Shown here piece by piece: positions 46,029 to 54,638 of a DNA stretch of 64,000 nt. The position numbers were made by a program, and so were the translations under genes. This DNA comes from Bradyrhizobium zhanjiangense (GTDB taxonomy: Bacteria; Pseudomonadota; Alphaproteobacteria; Rhizobiales; Xanthobacteraceae): positions 124,001-188,000 of the forward strand of contig NZ_CP022221.1 in NCBI RefSeq assembly GCF_004114935.1, given 5' to 3'. The notes below the pieces were generated by a model, which saw only the letters and a list, made by a program, of their open reading frames with translations, was not told the origin of the DNA and ran no database searches. How positions within the stretch are numbered: position 1 is the stretch's first letter; each line of letters starts with the position of its first letter.

Positions 46029-47110
46029 TGATTCTCTCCGGTGACCCGCCGCGCAGCCGTGTCCTCACGCTCGTTCTCGTGCTCATCATCCTGGCGCTGG
46101 CGGCGACGCCGTTCCTGTTCCCAGGCGCCAAGGCGCTGAACGTCGCGGCCAAGATCTGCGTCTTCGCCGCCCTGGTCGCGTCCTACGACCTGTTGCTCGG
46201 CTATACCGGCTCGGTGTCGTTCGCCCACACCATGTTCTACGGCATCGGCAGCTACGCGATCGCGATCGCGCTGTACGGGATGGGCCCGAACTGGGCGGCG
46301 GTCGCAACCGGCATCGTCATTGGCCTGCCGCTCGCAGCTCTGCTCGCGCTTGCGATCGGGCTGTTCTCGCTGCGGGTCGCCGCGATCTTCTTTGCCATGA
46401 TCACGCTCGCGGTCGCCTCCGCCTTCCAGGTGCTGGCCTCGCAGCTCTCCTGGCTGACCGGCGGCGAGGACGGGCGCAGCTTTCAGCTGCCCGAGCTACT
46501 GCGGCCCGGCACGGTGCTGGTCTCCAAGAGCCTGTTCGGCTTCGAGATCAACGGCCGCATCCTGACCTTCTATCTTGTGTTCGCCATCTCCGCCCTGATG
46601 ATCCTGGCTCTGCTGCGGGTGGTGAACTCGCCGTTCGGGCGCGTGCTTCAGGCGATCCGCGAGAATCGTTTCCGCGCCGAGGCGCTCGGCTTCCGCACCG
46701 TCTTCCATTTGACCTACGCCAACTGCCTCGCGGCGCTGGTCGCCGCGAGCGCCGGCATCCTGAATGCGCTGTGGCTGCGCTATGCCGGGCCCGACACCTC
46801 GCTCAGCTTCTCGATCATGCTGGACATCCTGCTGATGGTCGTGATCGGCGGCATGGGCACGATCTACGGCGCGATCATCGGCGCCACCATCTTCATCCTC
46901 GCCCAGAACTATTTGCAGTCGCTGATGGGCGTCGCGTCCACGGCGGCATCGGAAGCCGGTCTGCCGCTGCTGCCGGGCCTGTTGCATCCCGACCGCTGGC
47001 TACTGTGGCTCGGGCTGCTGTTCATCGCCAGCGTCTACTTCTTTCCGACCGGCGTGGTCGGACGGCTGCGCAAGGCCGGCGGCGACAAGAACGCCGGCGC
47101 CTCGCATTAA
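46025..47110 (+). CDS. livM: Branched-chain amino-acid-type ABC permease, LivM type
   Basis: This second membrane subunit is 361 residues long with about nine helices. LivM features are SYDLLLGYTGSVSFAHTMFYGIGSYA, AIRENRFRAEALGFRTVFHLTYA and VVIGGMGTIYGAIIGA. ATG 46025 overlaps the TGA of livH by 4 bp. It ends the importer operon. A loose inverted repeat, GGCCTA...TAGGCC, at 47175-47208 follows and may mark the operon's end. Confidence 0.92.
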   Translation: MMILSGDPPRSRVLTLVLVLIILALAATPFLFPGAKALNVAAKICVFAALVASYDLLLGYTGSVSFAHTMFYGIGSYAIAIALYGMGPNWAAVATGIVIGLPLAALLALAIGLFSLRVAAIFFAMITLAVASAFQVLASQLSWLTGGEDGRSFQLPELLRPGTVLVSKSLFGFEINGRILTFYLVFAISALMILALLRVVNSPFGRVLQAIRENRFRAEALGFRTVFHLTYANCLAALVAASAGILNALWLRYAGPDTSLSFSIMLDILLMVVIGGMGTIYGAIIGATIFILAQNYLQSLMGVASTAASEAGLPLLPGLLHPDRWLLWLGLLFIASVYFFPTGVVGRLRKAGGDKNAGASH

Positions 47111-47246
47111 GCGAAGATTAATGGTGCAGCGCGGCGGGTCGTTGCATGGGGATGCGATCTCGCAATGGGATTAAGGCCTAGGTAACTGGCTTTCCTAAGG
47201 TTTAGGCCATTTGTGTGGTGTATTCCTGCCCTTCCAGGGAGGGGGA

Positions 47247-50200
47247 ATGCGTCACGTCTTGTCAGGGATCGCAGCCGGAATGTCCCTAGCCGCGAAGAAC
47301 GGCTGGGAGGCAGCGCTTCGGCGCGGGCCGGTGCTGTGGTTGACCCTGTGCGGCGTGTTGCTGGTCGCGGGCATTTTCACCGTGACCGCCATGGCCATCG
47401 GCGAATTCCGCGAGCGGACCCTCGCCAACCGCGAGCGCGAGCTGGAAAACACGGTGCAGCTGATCGCGCGGCACTTCGATCAGCAATTTGAAGATTCCGA
47501 CGTCGTCGCTGCCGATGTGATCGGGCAGATGAACCTGCCGGAGATCACCTCGCCCGCGATGTTTCGGGAGCGCATGTCCGGGCTCGCGACGAACCAGATG
47601 CTGCGCAGCAAGATCAGTTCGGCGTCCTATCTCGGCGACATCGCGATCTACGACGCCGACGGCGAGCTGATCAACTGGTCGCGGGCCCAGCCGCTGCCCA
47701 AGATCAACGTCTCCTCGCGCGCTTACTTCCAGACGTTCAAATCCGATCCGACGGCCGAGCCGGTCATCCTGGAATCCGTCCGCAGCTTCATCATCGACAA
47801 ATGGACCACGATCGTCGCGCGCCGGCTGAACGGCGCCGACGGAGCCTTCCTCGGCGCGATGGTGCGGCGAATCGATCCGGACAGCTACCAGCTGTACTTC
47901 GCATCCGTCGCGCTTGCCGAGGGCACGGCGATCTCGCTGTTCGATCGCGAAGGCAAGATGCTGGCGCGCTATCCGCATCTCGAAGAGATGATCGGACGAA
48001 GCTTCAAGAATGCGCCGCTGATGCAGAAGGTGCTGGCCAAGGGCGGCCAGCACACGCTCCGCGTCAGGAGTCCGGTCGACGGCGAGGAGCGGCTCGGCTC
48101 GGCCGCGTCCCTGAATCATTTTCCCCTGGTCATCGTCGCGACCAATACCATGTCGGCTGCGCTCGCGGACTGGCGGCAGCAGACCGGCTTCCTGGTCGCT
48201 ACGGCTGGCTTCTCGGCAGCCGTGATCGCGCTGATCCTCTATCTGATCATCCGACAGATCCACCGGCAGAACCGCGAGGCTCAGGAGCGAATCGAATTGG
48301 AGCGGCAGAGGCTGGACACCGCCCTCAACAACATGTCGCAGGGGCTGATCCTGTACGATGCCGCCGGTTACATCGTCATTTGCAACTGCCGCTACGCTGA
48401 CATGTTCGGCCTCTCCCACGATGTCATCAAGCCCGGCTGTCACATCCGCGAGGCGATGTATCATCGCAAGGAGCGTGGCGCGTTCGACGGCAACGTCGAG
48501 GAATTTTGCACCGACGTCATGCGGATCGTCGCCGAAGGCACGGTCTCCACGAGAATTCATCAGCTCGCCAACGGCCGCGCCTTCCAAGTCATCAACACCC
48601 CGCTCGCGCAGGGCGGCTGGGTCGCCACGATTGAAGACATCACCGAGCGCCGTAACCTGGAGCAGGAGCGCGACCGCAACCACACCTTCCTGAGCGAGAT
48701 CATCGACCACATCCCCTCGCAGATCACGGTGAAGGACGCGCGCACGCGGCAGTATCTGCTGATCAACGGCGTCGCCGAGCAGCAATTCGGCCAGTCACGC
48801 GAGGACGTCGTCGGCAAGACCGCCTTCGACATCTTCCCGACGCCGTCAGCGACGGTGGTGACCGAGGACGACAACAAGGCACTGCAATCTCTCAAGGGGC
48901 TCTTCAAGGACGAGCATCCCTGGCAGACCCAGGCCATGGGGCTGCGCTACATCACCTCGACCCGGATCGGCCTCCGCGACAAGGCCGGCGAGCCGCGCTA
49001 TCTCATCCACGTCGTCGATGACGTCACCGAGCGGCGGCGCGCCCACGAGAAGATCGCGCATATGGCGCACTACGATGCGCTGACCGACCTGCCAAACCGC
49101 ACCCTGTTCCGCGAGCAGATCGAACGCGAGCTGGCGAAGGTTGCCAGCGGCGGGCAGTTCGCGCTGCTTTACATCGACGTCGACGAATTCAAGGGCATCA
49201 ACGATTCGCTCGGCCACCATGTCGGCGACGAGCTGTTGAAAGCGATCGCGGGCCGTCTGCGCGGCTGCCTCAAGCAGGACGACCTGATTGCGCGGCTCGG
49301 CGGCGACGAATTCGCGGTCATCCAGACCGGGATCCAGTCCTCCGCCGACGTGGTGTCGTTCGTGACGCGGATCTACGAAGCGATCCGGCAGCCCTATCAC
49401 TGTCTCGGCCATCAGCTCTCCACCGACGCGAGCATCGGGATCGCGCTGGCGCCGCAGGACGGCTCCGATCTCGATCAGCTCATCAAGAATGCCGACCTTG
49501 CGATGTACGGCGCCAAGGCCGAAGGACGCCGCACCCACCGCTTCTTCGAGCCGGCGATGGACGCCTGCGCCAAGGCGCGCCTGGCCATGGAGCAGGATCT
49601 GCGCCAGGCCCTGGTCAACGGCGGCTTCGAGATTCAGTACCAACCGCTGGTCGATCTGCGCTCGGGCGAGGTCTCCGGCTGCGAGGCGTTGCTGCGCTGG
49701 CGCCATCCCGAGCGCGGCATGGTGTCGCCGGCGGAGTTCATTCCGGTCGCCGAAGACACCGGCCTGATCAACGAGCTCGGCGACTGGGTGCTGCGCATGG
49801 CCTGCAACGAGGCCGCGACCTGGCCTGCGCATGTCCGCGTTGCGGTCAATGTCTCGCCGGTGCAGCTCAAATGTGACACGCTGGCCTTGCGGATCGCCGG
49901 CGCGCTCGCCGCCTCCGGGCTCGACCCGCGCCGGCTCGAGCTCGAGATCACCGAGGCCGTGCTGATCCGCGACGACGAAGCGGCGCTCTCGATCCTGCAC
50001 CAGCTTCGCGCCATCGGCGTGCGCATCGCGCTCGACGATTTCGGCACCGGCTACTCCTCGCTCAGCTATCTGAAGCGCTTCCCGTTCGACAAGATCAAGA
50101 TCGACCGCTGCTTCGTCGCCGACATCGCGGAGACGAACGGCGCGCCGGTCATCGTGCAGGCCGTGGTCAACATCGCCGCCGCCAGCAGCATGACCACGGT

Positions 50201-50369
50201 CGCCGAGGGCGTGGAGACCGAGGCCCAGCGTGAGATGCTGCGCAACCTCGGCTGCACGGAGATGCAGGGTTATCTGTTCAGCGCGCCGAAGCCGGCCACC
50301 GAAGTGCGAAAGCTGTTCGGCACCGGCGATGGCTTGCCCGGAGTCTTGCCGGTGGCGGCGGTGGCCTGA
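47247..50369 (+). CDS. Membrane-bound Cache-PAS-PAS-GGDEF-EAL protein
   Basis: This 1040-residue cyclic-di-GMP enzyme has a periplasmic sensor. The first membrane helix lies near 28-52 and the second near 310-330; between them is a Cache-like domain (ISSASYLGDIAIYDADGELINWS, then SSRAYFQTFKS). Two PAS domains follow, then a GGDEF domain with intact GGDEF at 685-689 but no RxxD I-site (KQDD there), and an EAL domain with EAL at 813-815 and DDFGTGYSSLSYLKRFP. Cyclase and phosphodiesterase residues both look complete. ATG 47247 follows AGGGAGGGGGA. Its TGA overlaps the ATG of the next gene. Confidence 0.93.
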   Translation: MRHVLSGIAAGMSLAAKNGWEAALRRGPVLWLTLCGVLLVAGIFTVTAMAIGEFRERTLANRERELENTVQLIARHFDQQFEDSDVVAADVIGQMNLPEITSPAMFRERMSGLATNQMLRSKISSASYLGDIAIYDADGELINWSRAQPLPKINVSSRAYFQTFKSDPTAEPVILESVRSFIIDKWTTIVARRLNGADGAFLGAMVRRIDPDSYQLYFASVALAEGTAISLFDREGKMLARYPHLEEMIGRSFKNAPLMQKVLAKGGQHTLRVRSPVDGEERLGSAASLNHFPLVIVATNTMSAALADWRQQTGFLVATAGFSAAVIALILYLIIRQIHRQNREAQERIELERQRLDTALNNMSQGLILYDAAGYIVICNCRYADMFGLSHDVIKPGCHIREAMYHRKERGAFDGNVEEFCTDVMRIVAEGTVSTRIHQLANGRAFQVINTPLAQGGWVATIEDITERRNLEQERDRNHTFLSEIIDHIPSQITVKDARTRQYLLINGVAEQQFGQSREDVVGKTAFDIFPTPSATVVTEDDNKALQSLKGLFKDEHPWQTQAMGLRYITSTRIGLRDKAGEPRYLIHVVDDVTERRRAHEKIAHMAHYDALTDLPNRTLFREQIERELAKVASGGQFALLYIDVDEFKGINDSLGHHVGDELLKAIAGRLRGCLKQDDLIARLGGDEFAVIQTGIQSSADVVSFVTRIYEAIRQPYHCLGHQLSTDASIGIALAPQDGSDLDQLIKNADLAMYGAKAEGRRTHRFFEPAMDACAKARLAMEQDLRQALVNGGFEIQYQPLVDLRSGEVSGCEALLRWRHPERGMVSPAEFIPVAEDTGLINELGDWVLRMACNEAATWPAHVRVAVNVSPVQLKCDTLALRIAGALAASGLDPRRLELEITEAVLIRDDEAALSILHQLRAIGVRIALDDFGTGYSSLSYLKRFPFDKIKIDRCFVADIAETNGAPVIVQAVVNIAAASSMTTVAEGVETEAQREMLRNLGCTEMQGYLFSAPKPATEVRKLFGTGDGLPGVLPVAAVA

Positions 50370-51424
50370 TGGCGAAGCCAGGGAAGACGCTGACCAAGAC
50401 CGTCGATGTCGCCGATTCCTATGCCGTGCGGCTGATGCAGCATCTGGTGGTGCCGACCTTCGTGATCGACCCGAAGCGCCGCGTCGTGATCTGGAACAGA
50501 GCCTGCGAGCGGCTGACCGGCGTCACCGCCTCGGAGGTGATCGGCACCAATAAGCATTGGCAGGCCTTCTACGAGACCAAGCGCCCCTGCCTCGCCGACC
50601 TGGTTGCACTGGACCGCCCAGAGCAGCTTCCGGAGTACTATTCGGAATATGCCGCGCGCGGCCATAACGGCCTCGGCTTCAGCGCCGAGAACTGGTGCGT
50701 GATGCCGAAGCTCGGCAGCCAGCTCTATCTCGCCATCGACGCCGGCCCAATCCACGACGAGGCCGGCCAGCTGATCGCCGTGGTGGAGACGCTGCGCGAC
50801 CTCACCGACCAGAAGCGCGCCGAGATGGCGCTGAAGGAGCTCGCCACCAAGGACGGGCTGACCGGCCTGTCGAACCGCCGCGCCTTCGACCAGATGCTGA
50901 TGAGCGAATGGGCCCGCGCCCAGCGCACGCAGAAGCCGCTGGCGCTGTTGTTCGTCGACGTCGACCATTTCAAGCTGTTCAACGACCGGCACGGCCACCA
51001 GAGCGGCGACGAATGCCTGCGCGCGGTCGCCGCTGCCGTCAGCCGCCACGCCATGCGCCCGCTCGACCTCGCCGGCCGCTATGGCGGCGAGGAGTTCGCG
51101 CTGATCCTGCCGGACATGGATTGCGATACCGCCTGCGCCGTCGCCGAGGAGATCCGCTGCGCCGTCCTGGCCTTGCAGATCGCCCACGGCGCCATCGGCG
51201 CCAGCGAGCACGTCACCCTCAGCGTCGGCGTCGCAAGCCACATTCCCAGTGGTGCCGATGGCGGCCCCGACCGGCTGCTCGGCGCAGCCGACGAGGCGCT
51301 CTATGTGGCCAAACGGCTCGGCCGCAACCGCGTCATCTGCGCTGAACGGGTGCTGGCCGAGTTCGCCGCCCTCGGCCGGGAGGCCGCAGCGGTTCCGGCC
51401 CCTGTCCGACGCAAATCGGCCTAA
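50369..51424 (+). CDS. PAS-GGDEF diguanylate cyclase
   Basis: This 351-residue cytoplasmic enzyme makes cyclic-di-GMP from GTP. An N-terminal PAS domain (VVPTFVIDPKRRVVIWNRACERLTG) is followed by a GGDEF domain with GGEEF at 239-243 and the I-site RPLD at 230-233, exactly five residues upstream, so feedback inhibition is expected. ATG 50369 shares one base with the stop of the large dual-domain gene (TGATG), so the two are co-translated and probably act in one signalling module. Confidence 0.93.
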   Translation: MAKPGKTLTKTVDVADSYAVRLMQHLVVPTFVIDPKRRVVIWNRACERLTGVTASEVIGTNKHWQAFYETKRPCLADLVALDRPEQLPEYYSEYAARGHNGLGFSAENWCVMPKLGSQLYLAIDAGPIHDEAGQLIAVVETLRDLTDQKRAEMALKELATKDGLTGLSNRRAFDQMLMSEWARAQRTQKPLALLFVDVDHFKLFNDRHGHQSGDECLRAVAAAVSRHAMRPLDLAGRYGGEEFALILPDMDCDTACAVAEEIRCAVLALQIAHGAIGASEHVTLSVGVASHIPSGADGGPDRLLGAADEALYVAKRLGRNRVICAERVLAEFAALGREAAAVPAPVRRKSA

Positions 51425-51430
51425 TGCCAT

Positions 51431-51520
51431 TTCCGTTCCGATGGAATCGGAACGGGCTCTATATTCTTGTTTTGGCGCGTTTTCTTCACGCGAACCGGAT
51501 CCACTTCGCTCGAAAGCGCT
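51431..51520. repeat. Intergenic repeat, GCGCGTTTTCTTCACGCGAACCGG family (copy 3)
   Basis: TTGTTTTGGCGCGTTTTCTT, GCGAACCGGAT and CACTTCGCTCGAAAGCGC match the cores at 15127-15210 and 26041-26097. A hairpin, TTCCGTTCCGATGGAATCGGAA, stands at its left side. Confidence 0.7.
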
Positions 51521-51586
51521 TCTCGCGCGAGCCGGTGAGAACCGGTTGCCCGCCCCTCACCAATCGGCTACATGAAGCCTCGACTA

Positions 51587-51663
51587 GCACCCGTAGCTCA
51601 GCTGGATAGAGCGTTGCCCTCCGAAGGCAAAGGTCACACGTTCGAATCGTGTCGGGTGCGCCA
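51587..51663 (+). tRNA. tRNA-Arg (anticodon CCG)
   Basis: This is a full cloverleaf: acceptor GCACCCG with CGGGTGC, D-arm GCTCAGCTGGATAGAGC, anticodon stem TTGCC/GGCAA around CTCCGAA, variable AGGTC, T-arm ACACG-TTCGAAT-CGTGT, then discriminator G and encoded CCA. The anticodon CCG reads CGG (Arg). Such tRNA 3' ends are frequent integration sites, and accessory-looking sequence follows. Confidence 0.96.
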
Positions 51664-52019
51664 ATAAATTCAATTGGTTAGGGGCCGTCCGGCCGTTCGA
51701 TCTCTTCGCTTGCGTAAGCGATGGGTAAGCAAATCAATGGAATTAGGCTCTTTCGACGATCATCGAGTTTGATCTCCGCCTCCATCGTTGCATCGGTTAA
51801 TCGCGATCCCAGCAGGCCACTACGAGATCAAAGCTACCACCATCACAGCGGCTATGAAGGCAAAGGCACTCGCCCACCTGTCGCAGAGCTTCCGCCGCGC
51901 CAGTCAAGAACCCAACCAATTGTCCGCGGCCCGATGAGTAGCCCAGCATCGAATGCACCGCGCGCGTGGTGCCGTAGTGCGCCGTTTCATGAATCCCCCA
52001 ACACTCAGGCGCCGTACTC
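51664..52019. other. Gene-poor region downstream of tRNA-Arg
   Basis: These 356 bp contain no frame I can support. On the minus strand near 51825-51900 a short hydrophobic stretch with FAFIAAVMVVALIS in one frame looks like the end of a lost membrane protein. The low coding quality next to a tRNA suggests the scar of an integrated element. No integrase and no second copy of the tRNA 3' end was found in the window. Confidence 0.4.
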
Positions 52020-52160
52020 ATGTGCCGCAAAGCCAATCTTACCGACGACCGCATCAAGGAGCTCTGCAGCAGCATCACCGAAAGCCAGCTTTCTGAGATT
52101 GCCCAGATGAAGGACTTGCTCAACAGCGAGCAGAAATCAGCGCAAAGCAGCTCGCGCTAA
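52020..52160 (+). pseudogene. Short remnant resembling the C-terminus of a DUF305-type protein
   Basis: The 46-codon frame reads MCRKANLTDDRIKELCSSI followed by TESQLSEIAQMKDLL. The pattern of an L/I-rich helix ending in EIAQMKxLL is like the final helix of DUF305 (four-helix, metal-associated) proteins. Nothing upstream continues the match, so it is taken as a fragment. It could instead be a real small protein. Confidence 0.35.
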
Positions 52161-52368
52161 TCTGCCCATCGGCCCGAGTTCCTTCGTCTTGTGCTCGGCG
52201 CGCTGAACCGTGGAACACATCGCGATGTCGATATGTTCTCTAAAGCGGAGTGGCAACCCGCTCCATGTTCCTTATCGAGGTTGTGCTCGCCCACATCAGA
52301 ACTGACCTCGGCACTCTGGCCGCAGCGTTACCTGAATCGCGGTGACTCCTGGATTCGAAAGGACGGCA

Positions 52369-53202
52369 ATGGCGCGATGGGATTTACGGGATCGGTTCTC
52401 ATTTGAGGGACAGAGCATCGCCTGGGGCGTTGCGGGCGAGGGGCGGCCGGCCGTTGTCGTGCATGGCTCGCCCTTCTCCTCGCGTGAATGGCGTCGGATT
52501 GTGCCCTGGCTCGCTCGGCACCGACGCGTTTTCTACTACGATCTTTTGGGCTACGGCCAATCGGCCAAGCCAGATGCGGACGTCCTCCACGAAGCCCAGA
52601 ACGGCCTGCTCGCCGCTCTCGCGCGTCACTGGCGCATCGACCGGCCAGACATTATTGCCCATGACTTCGGCGGTTCGGCCGCGCTGCGCGCGCATCTATT
52701 GGACGGCGTCGAGTACCGCAGCCTCATGCTGATCGATCCCGTCGCGATCAGCCCGCAAGGCTCGGTGCTCGTCCAGGCAGCGAAGGCGCACCCGGGTGTG
52801 TTCTCCGGGTTGCCAGCCTACGTTCACGAGGCGATTCTGCGCGCCTACATAGGCGCCGCGGTGAAGTACCGCCTGCGCGAGGAAGATATGCGGGCCTACA
52901 TAGAGCCATGGCTTGGCGACGAGGGGCAGAATGCCTTCTGGCGGCAGATCGCACAGATGGACGACAAATATTCGCATGAGGTGGAAGGGCGGTACGGCGA
53001 GATCCGGTGCCCCGTCGCCATTCTGTGGGGCGAGGAGGACGAGTTCATTCCATTGGTGGATGGCAAGGAACTCGCCCGACGCATTCCGGACTCTTCGTTC
53101 ACAGTCATTCCCGATGCGAAGCACCTCGTCCAGGAGGACGCACCGGAGGCGATCGTCGCCGCGGCCCTTGACTTTTGGGGCCGGCTGGACCCGAGGAGCT
53201 AA
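52369..53202 (+). CDS. Alpha/beta hydrolase, haloalkane dehalogenase/epoxide hydrolase-like
   Basis: This 277-residue alpha/beta-fold enzyme has an aspartate in the nucleophile position: D99 in IIAHDFGGSAAL. The oxyanion region is VVHGSPFSSREW (32-40), as in dehalogenases and epoxide hydrolases. The acid is in LWGEEDEFIP and the catalytic histidine in IPDAKHLVQEDAPE. AAGGA lies 6 nt before ATG 52369 (MARWDLRDRF). It is flanked by decayed sequence, so it may be acquired. The substrate cannot be deduced. Confidence 0.88.
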   Translation: MARWDLRDRFSFEGQSIAWGVAGEGRPAVVVHGSPFSSREWRRIVPWLARHRRVFYYDLLGYGQSAKPDADVLHEAQNGLLAALARHWRIDRPDIIAHDFGGSAALRAHLLDGVEYRSLMLIDPVAISPQGSVLVQAAKAHPGVFSGLPAYVHEAILRAYIGAAVKYRLREEDMRAYIEPWLGDEGQNAFWRQIAQMDDKYSHEVEGRYGEIRCPVAILWGEEDEFIPLVDGKELARRIPDSSFTVIPDAKHLVQEDAPEAIVAAALDFWGRLDPRS

Positions 53203-53434
53203 CCGCATCGCTGCGAAAGCGCTTGTTTAAAGACCTGTTTGTTCTGAATCGCGTTCCTTGCGAGAGCGCATGCCGCAGGATGAAGTCAGCTTCGGGCACC
53301 TGCCGCATCGGCAAACGGCGCACCGGGCTCGAACGGGCCGCAGAAATGCATCATGCGGCACATTCGAAAGCGTCCATTGAAGCGTGGGCACGGGCCACCT
53401 CGCGCTTCGCTCCGCTCAATTGTATCATCTTTCC

Positions 53435-54535
53435 ATGAGCGAATCCGACACGGTGACCGGCGAAGCCTCGCCCGTCCGCAAGATCATCCATATCGACATG
53501 GATGCTTTCTATGCGTCCGTGGAGCAGCGCGATAATCCGGACCTGCGCGGAAAGCCGGTCGCGGTCGGAGGCTCTGCGGAACGCGGCGTGGTCGCGGCCG
53601 CCAGCTATGAAGCACGCAAGTTCGGGGTTCGCTCTGCCATGCCTTCCGTGACTGCGAAGCGGCAGTGTCCCGATCTGATCTTCGTGAAGCCGCGCTTCGA
53701 GGTCTACAAGGCAATCAGCCGGCAGATTCGCGATATCTTTGCCGAGCATACGCCCATCATCGAGCCATTGTCGCTCGACGAGGCCTATCTCGACGTGACG
53801 GAAAACCTGCAAGGCATCCCGCTGGCGCGGGACATCGCCCTGCGCATCCGCGAGAAGATCAAGGCCGAGACGGGCCTCAACGCTTCGGCGGGCATCTCCT
53901 ACAACAAGTTTCTGGCAAAGCTCGCCTCCGATCATCGCAAACCCAACGGTCAGTTCGTGATCTCGCCGGAAATGGGCCCCGCTTTCGTCGAGGCGCTGCC
54001 CGTTGGCAAGTTCCACGGAATAGGCCCGGCGACGAGTGCGAAGATGAACGCGCTCGGCATGTTCACCGGCCTCGACATCCGCAACCAGACGCTGGAGTTC
54101 ATGAATGCGAATTTCGGCAAGTCGGGCGCCTATTACTACTGGATCTCGCGCGGTGTCGACGAACGTCCGGTCCGGGCCAACCGGATCCGCAAGTCCATCG
54201 GCGCGGAGAACACGTTCTCAACCGATCTCACCGAGTTCGACGCGCTGGCCGCCGAGCTCGAACCTCTCGTCGACAGGGTATGGCGGCATTGCGAGGCCAC
54301 CGGCAACCGCGGCCGCACCGTCACCCTGAAGATCAAGTTTGCCGACTTCGAGATCATCACGCGCAGCAGGTCCGTCGCAGCGGCGGTTGCAGGACGGGAC
54401 GATTTGGAACGGCTGGCCTGCGGCCTGCTCGAAGCCGAGATGCCGCTGCCCAAGCGGGTCAGGCTACTGGGGGTCTCGCTGTCTTCGCTCCAGGTCGGCG
54501 GCGATTCGGAGCCTCAGCTGACATTGGGTATTTGA
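53435..54535 (+). CDS. dinB: DNA polymerase IV (Y family)
   Basis: This is an error-prone translesion polymerase of 366 residues. Catalytic residues are D21 in IIHIDMDAFYASVE, and D115 and E116 in PLSLDEAYLDV. The finger region has VAAASYEARKFGVRSAMP, the thumb helix-hairpin-helix GKFHGIGPATSAKMNALG, and the little finger GRTVTLKIKFADFEIITRS. No C-terminal clamp motif stands out. ATG 53435 is chosen. Upstream there is only a near-miss LexA box (GTTC-N8-GTTC at 53241-53256). Confidence 0.94.
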   Translation: MSESDTVTGEASPVRKIIHIDMDAFYASVEQRDNPDLRGKPVAVGGSAERGVVAAASYEARKFGVRSAMPSVTAKRQCPDLIFVKPRFEVYKAISRQIRDIFAEHTPIIEPLSLDEAYLDVTENLQGIPLARDIALRIREKIKAETGLNASAGISYNKFLAKLASDHRKPNGQFVISPEMGPAFVEALPVGKFHGIGPATSAKMNALGMFTGLDIRNQTLEFMNANFGKSGAYYYWISRGVDERPVRANRIRKSIGAENTFSTDLTEFDALAAELEPLVDRVWRHCEATGNRGRTVTLKIKFADFEIITRSRSVAAAVAGRDDLERLACGLLEAEMPLPKRVRLLGVSLSSLQVGGDSEPQLTLGI

Positions 54536-54638
54536 ACGCGACCGGTGGGCCCCGGCGAACGCGACATCTTTATCCGCGACGCGGCGCCAAACCTGTCGTA
54601 GAGACATCAAAACATGCCTTTTCGCGATTGATGTTGGG

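Noticed and set aside
53241..53256. LexA/SOS box upstream of dinB (GTTC-N8-GTTC)
   Set aside because: Alphaproteobacterial LexA needs GTTC-N7-GTTC; the spacer here is 8 bp and the site is about 180 bp from the start codon.
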